Source: Ilex aquifolium
Lineage: Eukaryota; Streptophyta; Magnoliopsida; Aquifoliales; Aquifoliaceae
DNA length: 64,000 bases
Direction: 5' to 3'
Assembly: GCA_951799425.1 (NCBI GenBank)
Contig: OX637396.1
Location: 34,898,701 to 34,962,700, forward strand
A program made the position numbers and the translations under genes. Of the stretch, positions 58,756-64,000 are shown in pieces; positions within the stretch are counted from its first letter, which is position 1; the number at the start of each line of letters is the position of its first letter. A model generated the notes under the pieces. That model searched no databases and was not told the DNA's origin. It was given only the letters and a program-made list of their open reading frames with translations.

Positions 58756-60130
58756 TCCAACTATACCAAGTCTTATGTCCCAATTATTTGGGATCGGTTA
58801 AATTTGTTCGTTTTCGCCATTCATTTCGGATATGCGCTATATGCTCATTTAAGTTAAATATTTTCATATATTTTCTTATTATTTCGTTCAATGTTAATTT
58901 AGGTCTACCCGTATTCCTAGTACCATTAAGAGAAGTTTTATCACTTTTTTTAATCGGTATCTCTATCGGTCTCCATTGAACATGACCAAACCATCTTATT
59001 CTATGCTCTCTCAACTTATCCTCAATTGGAGCTACTACTACTATTTATCTAATACGATCATTTCGTATTCTATTATTTTTAGTTTTTTCGCACACCCACC
59101 TTAACATTCTCATTTCCGCTGTACTCATTTTGTCACTATTTTGTTTCCTAGTTGCCTAACATTCCGTCTCATATAACATTGTTGTCCTTATAACTGTTCG
59201 GTAAAACTTGTCTTTTAATTTATTGGTATCCTTCTATCACATAATATGCCAGAGGCTTTCCTCCACATAAGCCAACCAGCGTTAATTCTATGAATTACAT
59301 CATCTCCAATCTCTCTATCATTTTTAATGATCAATCCTAGATATCTAAATCGTTTACTCGTTTGTATTTCTTGATTTTCTATCTTAATTTTTTCACTATG
59401 CTTACTTCTTTTATTACTAAAATTACATTTTATGTATTCAGTCTTACTCCTACTTATTTTAAATACTTTTGACTCGAGTGTCTCTCTCCAAATTTTTAGC
59501 TTATTATTAATCTCCTTCAAGTTTCATGTACTAAGACAATATCATCTGTAAAGAGCATATACCGTGGGAATCATCTTGAATGGGTCTAGTTAATCTATAA
59601 TTAGGACGAATATGTATGGACTTAGGGCTGATCCTTGGTACAATCCTACGATGATTGAAAATCCTTTACTTTCTCCCACAGAAAACATAATTGTAGTCAT
59701 AGCCCTATCATACATGTCTTTTATCACCTCAAAATACCGATTCACCACTCACTCAAGCACCGTCCATATTATATTTCTGCGCACTTTATCAAACGTCTTT
59801 TTAAGATCTATAAATACTATATGTAGATTTTTTTTCTTCTCTCTATACTTTTCTATAAGTATCCTAAATAAATATATAGCCTCTAAAGTTGATCTACTAG
59901 GCATAAATCTAAACTGATTTTCTGAAACTGTAGTCTCAACTCTTAGGTGACGTTCAATTACCCTTTCCCATAGTTTCATTGTACGACTCATCAACTTTAT
60001 CTCTCTAAAATTATTATAATTTTGAATATCTCTTTTATTTTTATAGATAGGTACTAAAATACTCTTTCTATATTCATCATGAATTTTTCCGGTAGCAATA
60101 ACTCTATTGAATAATTTCGATAGCCACGAC
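58756..60130 (-). mobile_element. RTE-type LINE, 5'-truncated, copy C
   Basis: The minus strand encodes reverse transcriptase pieces: MSWLSKLFNRVIATG, YRKSILVPIYKNKRDIQNYNN, QFRFMPSRSTLEAI and VFIDLKKTFDKVRR (60132-59749), a catalytic box LFTDDIV at about 59540 (the family usually has FADD), the thumb region YLGLIIKNDREIGDDVIHRI (59520-59215) and the C-terminal RIRWFGHVQWRP (58996). The target duplication ACAACCCAGTA (58745-58755) / ACAACCCGGTA (60131-60141) is clear, and copy A near 2275 has one uninterrupted site. The 3' tail reads GGGACATAAGACTTGG, like plant RTE ends. Frameshifts separate the pieces. Confidence 0.9.
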
Positions 60131-60278
60131 ACAACCCGGTACGATGAATGTGTTTTATTGAGGTACGTCTGGCCTTTGCTTGAATTCTTTTTTTCTTTTT
60201 CTTTTTAATTATGTTGCTGAATTTAACCCATGGAAACAATTTATTACTATCTCTAATGTTTGTTCAAGGGCAGACTAG

Positions 60279-60488
60279 GGGTTGTTTGATAACTCAATTC
60301 AGCACTTAAAACTAAATGTATTCCTTATTTTTGAATTAAGCTTGTTTAATAATACAAGACCAATATCACTTGGTGAATTAAGTTGCACTTAAAAATGAGT
60401 TAAAATTTTAAGTCAATTGGGACTTAATGTTCTCGCTAAACTCGCTAAGCAGTTGGTGTTTCAGTATTCAGTTTTATTAAACACTACC
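60279..60488. mobile_element. Tourist-like MITE, copy C
   Basis: Same insertion as 13947-14168: GGGGTTGTTTGATAAC start, TTATTAAACACTACC end, and a flanking TAG/TAA pair. Confidence 0.75.
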
Positions 60489-60939
60489 TAAATTTCGTGT
60501 CTTTTTTCAATTTTTGTATTTAACTTTGGAATAATTGGTATGTGCAGACTCAATCAACGGGCTTTGCTTATTTTTTTCTTGAATTTTGATTTTAGTATTC
60601 ACATGTAAGAAAATAGCTGTTAGTGAAGCATATAGCCACATTCATATCGTATTGAATTTGTATTATATTATAGTGCTGTGTCAATTTCTCTTGAAATTGC
60701 CATGAGTAACATTGTCAATGTGAGAAAGTGTGGGAACTTTCACTTTGGGTCCAATTTAACTGGTTGGCTTGAAACTAATTGTAGTTGACAAGCATTAAAA
60801 TATTGTGCTTCAATCTTTACTTGCACGTTAATCTGTTGGGGAAATCTTATTTTACACCTTGAAAGATTTAATTTTTTTTAATTTACACCCCTCAAAGATT
60901 AGATTTTTCACATTACACTATCCATGTATTAAAATATTG

Positions 60940-61196
60940 GTTGCAGTTTTTGACAATTTTGCTTTGTCTAATCTTTTTGTTCATTTGCCAAATGGATGTT
61001 GCTGGCAGCTAAAGATGTTAGGATTGCTGCTGCCAGGTTTTGGCCTATTTGCAATCAATGTAGTTTCATGTAGATTCATTTAGTTTTATTTCAGGATTTA
61101 ATCCAAAATTTCTTATTTTGGTGCTGAGATTAACCCATCGATTACGAAATGGGGATTTTTTTTTTTTTGTGGGTTATGAATTGGAATTTATTGATT

Positions 61197-61250
<54 letters not shown>

Positions 61251-62480
61251 AACAAAAACACAAACACAAACACAAACACACACATATGTGATCAAATTTA
61301 AAATTAATGCAAAATCAAAATTCTTTAATTTTATATACTTTCTCGGATAAGGACTATTTTTTTTTTTGCACTGATACACGTGTTCAAATTCAAAGCTCCT
61401 TAATTGTAATTTTTTTTTCAAATTAGGATTCTTTCTCTCTCTATATATAACGCATTCAAATTTAACATCTAAATCACCTTAATTGTAATTTTTTCCCCAA
61501 ATTGGGATACAAATATTAGGGGTATTAATCGAGCTGAGTTTTGCGAGCTTGAGCCCGAGCTTGGTGAGTTTATTTTTCTAAACGAACCTAAAAATTGTTC
61601 AAGTTGAGCTATTTAAAACTCGAGCCGAGGCCGAATAGCTCGACTATTTTACATATAAAATGAGCCGAAATTTGTGAGTTTGAGCCAAGTATTTTAGACT
61701 CGTTTTTGTAAACGAGCCTAAAAAATTGTTCAAACTTAGCTCGTTTAAAATACGAGTTGAGCTCGAGCCGAGTTATGTCTGAATTGAGCCTTAGTAGATC
61801 ACCTCGATGAACACCCCTAATCGATATAGTGACAAATAGTAATGACACAATGAAAAAAACAGGGAAAAATGCGGCCATAGACACCCAGGGAGAAGTGGTC
61901 CTCTTTGACAGGGCTGGTTACACAAAAATCCACTTACAATAACATTGTAAAACCTCTTTTGCTCTTCATAGCTCTCTCTCTCCCTCTCTCTCTCTCACAG
62001 ATATATGTATGTATTTACACACACCCACACACGCGCGTAACTAATTTCAAAACTTAAACAAATTTCAAAAGGTTTTCATTCGCGTTTGAAATTTATTTAT
62101 CTCAATAAAACAGATCTTAGAAAAAAGGAAAATAAAATTTGTTAGTCGTTAATCAAGATAAAGGCAATTAAGTAATAAGGTAATATTTAAAATTACAATT
62201 TGTACTTAATAACTGAAATTTTAGGCGACAATAGACTTATTAACCGAAAAGTGTGAGTTGTGTAGTTAAAGCTAAATAAGTTTTTTGAAGTGTATCCATT
62301 GACAAATTTTTGTAATTTCCTTACTATGAGAGATACAAAAAATAAGAAGGAAAATGATCAAAAATGTTGCACACTTAACTTGAAGGATGAGGGAGAAAAT
62401 AGGACAAGTCAGACCTCAATCTCTATCACTTTTTTGGAAAGTGAAGCAACAGCTATGATGAGAAAATATTCCAACTATTT
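60940..62480. repeat. Shared module, copy C
   Basis: Colinear with 19420-20940, including a TA/CA microsatellite (about 61199-61285, longer than in copy B) and the hAT-like element. About 60 bases at 61870-61935 are present only here. Confidence 0.8.
61517..61819. mobile_element. hAT-like non-autonomous element, copy C
   Basis: TAGGGGTATTAATCGAGC and GATGAACACCCCTA ends. Orthologous by duplication to 20007-20310. Confidence 0.7.
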
Positions 62481-63620
62481 ATAGAAGAAGACCATATAAA
62501 TTTTGTGGATGAAATAAACAAAATAAGGACAATGGGGTGATTTTGAGGAGAAATTATATGTCTATTAAAGCTTTTATCAAATTTTAAATCCTAAAAGATG
62601 TGATACGTTAATAATCATTGGATGGTTATTGAAAGTTTATGTGATCCACTGATTTAATTATTTCCATTGATTTAGTGTAGAAAATGCAAAGCAAAAATGA
62701 TAGGATCATCTTTAGCTGAGAATGTTCTATGTATTTTTTAAACCCTTTTAAGTATTTTTTAAGTAGCGTTATTTTATATATATATTTTTGTTCTATTCGT
62801 GTTTGTTCGCTTCTTTTGCATTTAATCATGTTCATAGTAATATACCTATTGTGCGCGTGCACACACACGCACCCCACATTAAAATGCTCAAGGAAAATTC
62901 CACTTTTCTTTTACTTTATTTTTTTAAAGAAAATTTTTGAGAGAAATTTCGACATAATGAGATCAAATTACAATTCGATAGCTAAAATTGTGGTTTAATA
63001 AAGTCTAAAATCTTAGAATCGATCCAAAAAACGTTAGAATTAGTCCCAAGTTTTCGATGGCCGGCCTCATCATAAACCACTTCCTTTTCTCCCCCACCCA
63101 CCTTCATCATCTCGTCTACACACGAAAATGCTAAGCAATGTCCACTTCATTGTCCACATACATACAAAAATGGTAGGACCAACTTTTTTTGCATTAGCTG
63201 CTTAACATTGATAACAATATATCAATAGGATTTAGGAGAAAAATACATATGTTCTCTTATTATGAAAAAATTAAAATAAAAAATTTGGGTTGATATTGAA
63301 GGCCCTAAATATCACTTGGAGCCCTAGGCAGTCACCTAATGGCTTAGCCCCAATGCCAACTCTGTCTTTGGTTATTGGCGAGGCTGCTGATATATGATAG
63401 GGAGATAATTTGGATTTTGTTCAAATATTAATATGGTGTTGATAAATTTAAAAACTTGCATGGGTAGAAAGTCTCTTAGAATTTATGTTAAAATTTCTTG
63501 ATTTTGGTTGGTGCCACGTGAATGCCACATCATTTTGTCCTTCATTTTAATTCAAGTTTTAGTCATGTTTAGCATTATTTTTTATTCCCAATCAGCTTCA
63601 TTTAACTTTATTTTTATACA
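62480..63620. repeat. CNL distal leader module, copy C'
   Basis: Matches 20940-22590 without the 558-bp transposon, and 46900-49100 more distantly. No coding sequence. Confidence 0.7.
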
Positions 63621-63830
63621 GAATTTGGTGAACGTCTAATTTTGTGCAGAGTTATCAAGGGGGTAAAAAAAAATCAGAAAGGATAGAAGTTATTACATTA
63701 GTCTAAAAAACAATAATATATTCCTCTGTTGAAAAAAACATTTTTTTTTCTTCTTTCACCACATAGATTTTCAGGCCTTAATCAATGTTGAAACCAATCC
63801 TTCACACCCCTATATTTTCTTAAGGTTATA
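63620..63830 (+). promoter_or_regulatory. Orphan CNL leader at the right edge
   Basis: GAATTTGGTGAACGTCTA, CATAGATTTTCAGG and CCAATCCTTCACACCC match 49100-49320. As at 22795, homology to the intact leader stops at CCTATATTTTCTTAAGG. From there both orphan copies share about 80 bases of other sequence (GGTTATAGATTTT, ACACAAAAA), so the interruption happened once, before they separated. What lies beyond 64000 is unknown. Confidence 0.75.
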
Positions 63831-64000
63831 GATTTTGATCTCATTAGAACAACCCCAAACACAAAAAAAATATAATTTTAGAACAAATTTGTTAGGAGTA
63901 CTATTTGATGATGCACAAATTGGTATCGTGCAAGATCAACAGTCAAGTATGAGTAATGATGCAATTAATGAGTAGTTAGCAAGCAATCAATGACAATCAA

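Larger units (their letters stand above)
58310..60640 (+). pseudogene. Plastid L1 gene region, copy C: exons deleted
   Basis: Flanking and intron sequence of the plastid L1 pseudogene is kept (58310-58680 equals the 5' flank in A; 58710-58755 and 60131-60640 equal intron 1), but the interval equivalent to copy A about 1250-2245, including all of exon 1, is missing. Exons 2 and 3 are absent too: homology ends near 60640. No coding part remains. Identified only through alignment with copies A and B. Confidence 0.65.

Noticed and set aside
62290-62484. 64-codon frame, also partly present near 20800-20910
   Set aside because: Present in duplicated leader sequence with no family features. The copy near 20800 does not keep the same start and upstream frame.

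Overview
The window looks like AT-rich nuclear DNA of a flowering plant, probably a eudicot. The signs are one large intact CC-NB-LRR (CNL) resistance gene, remnants of a nuclear gene for plastid ribosomal protein L1 with spliceosomal introns, a seed-storage-type cupin fragment, a PPR fragment, and many plant-type transposons (L1 and RTE LINEs, Ty1/copia fragments, a solo LTR, hAT-like, PIF/Harbinger-like and foldback elements). I saw no prokaryotic gene organisation, CRISPR array or convincing tRNA/rRNA gene. The species is not identifiable from what I can see.

The organising principle is a decayed tandem array of an R-gene cassette. The best copy is at the right: CNL leader (46.9-49.37 kb), intact CNL (49374 to about 53.7 kb), CNL 3' flank (54.1-55.7 kb), 3' end of an L1 LINE (56.0-57.0 kb), remains of the plastid L1 gene carrying an RTE LINE and a Tourist-like MITE (58.3-60.6 kb), a short shared module (60.9-62.5 kb), then a second CNL leader (62.5-63.83 kb) with no CNL behind it. 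Leader to leader is about 14.5 kb. The left part holds older, more broken copies. Copy A (1-4150) has the LINE end and the most complete plastid L1 pseudogene. Copy B (7.9-15.5 kb) has the CNL 3' flank, LINE end and L1 pseudogene. It is followed by a CNL N-terminal relic (15.85 kb), another CNL 3' flank (17.7-18.9 kb), the shared module (19.4-20.9 kb) and a CNL leader (20.9-22.8 kb), again without a CNL.

The middle (22.9-41 kb) is mostly transposon debris: two opposed copia fragments (22.9-24.9 kb), a PPR scrap (26.25 kb), a hAT-like element containing a tandem array (29.2-30.5 kb), a decayed but long L1 LINE on the minus strand (31.25-37.1 kb) and a second, truncated L1 LINE on the plus strand (39.1-41.0 kb). 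Long poly(C) runs, all on the plus strand, cluster at 32.6-38.3 kb. From 41.6 to 46.5 kb come a partial copy of the shared module, microsatellites, an inverted-repeat element and small duplications upstream of the CNL.

Only the CNL can be called an intact host gene. Because the copies can be compared with one another, several insertions have visible empty sites and target-site duplications. They give a relative chronology: B and C share the RTE LINE and the Tourist-like MITE, which A lacks, while A and B each carry private insertions.
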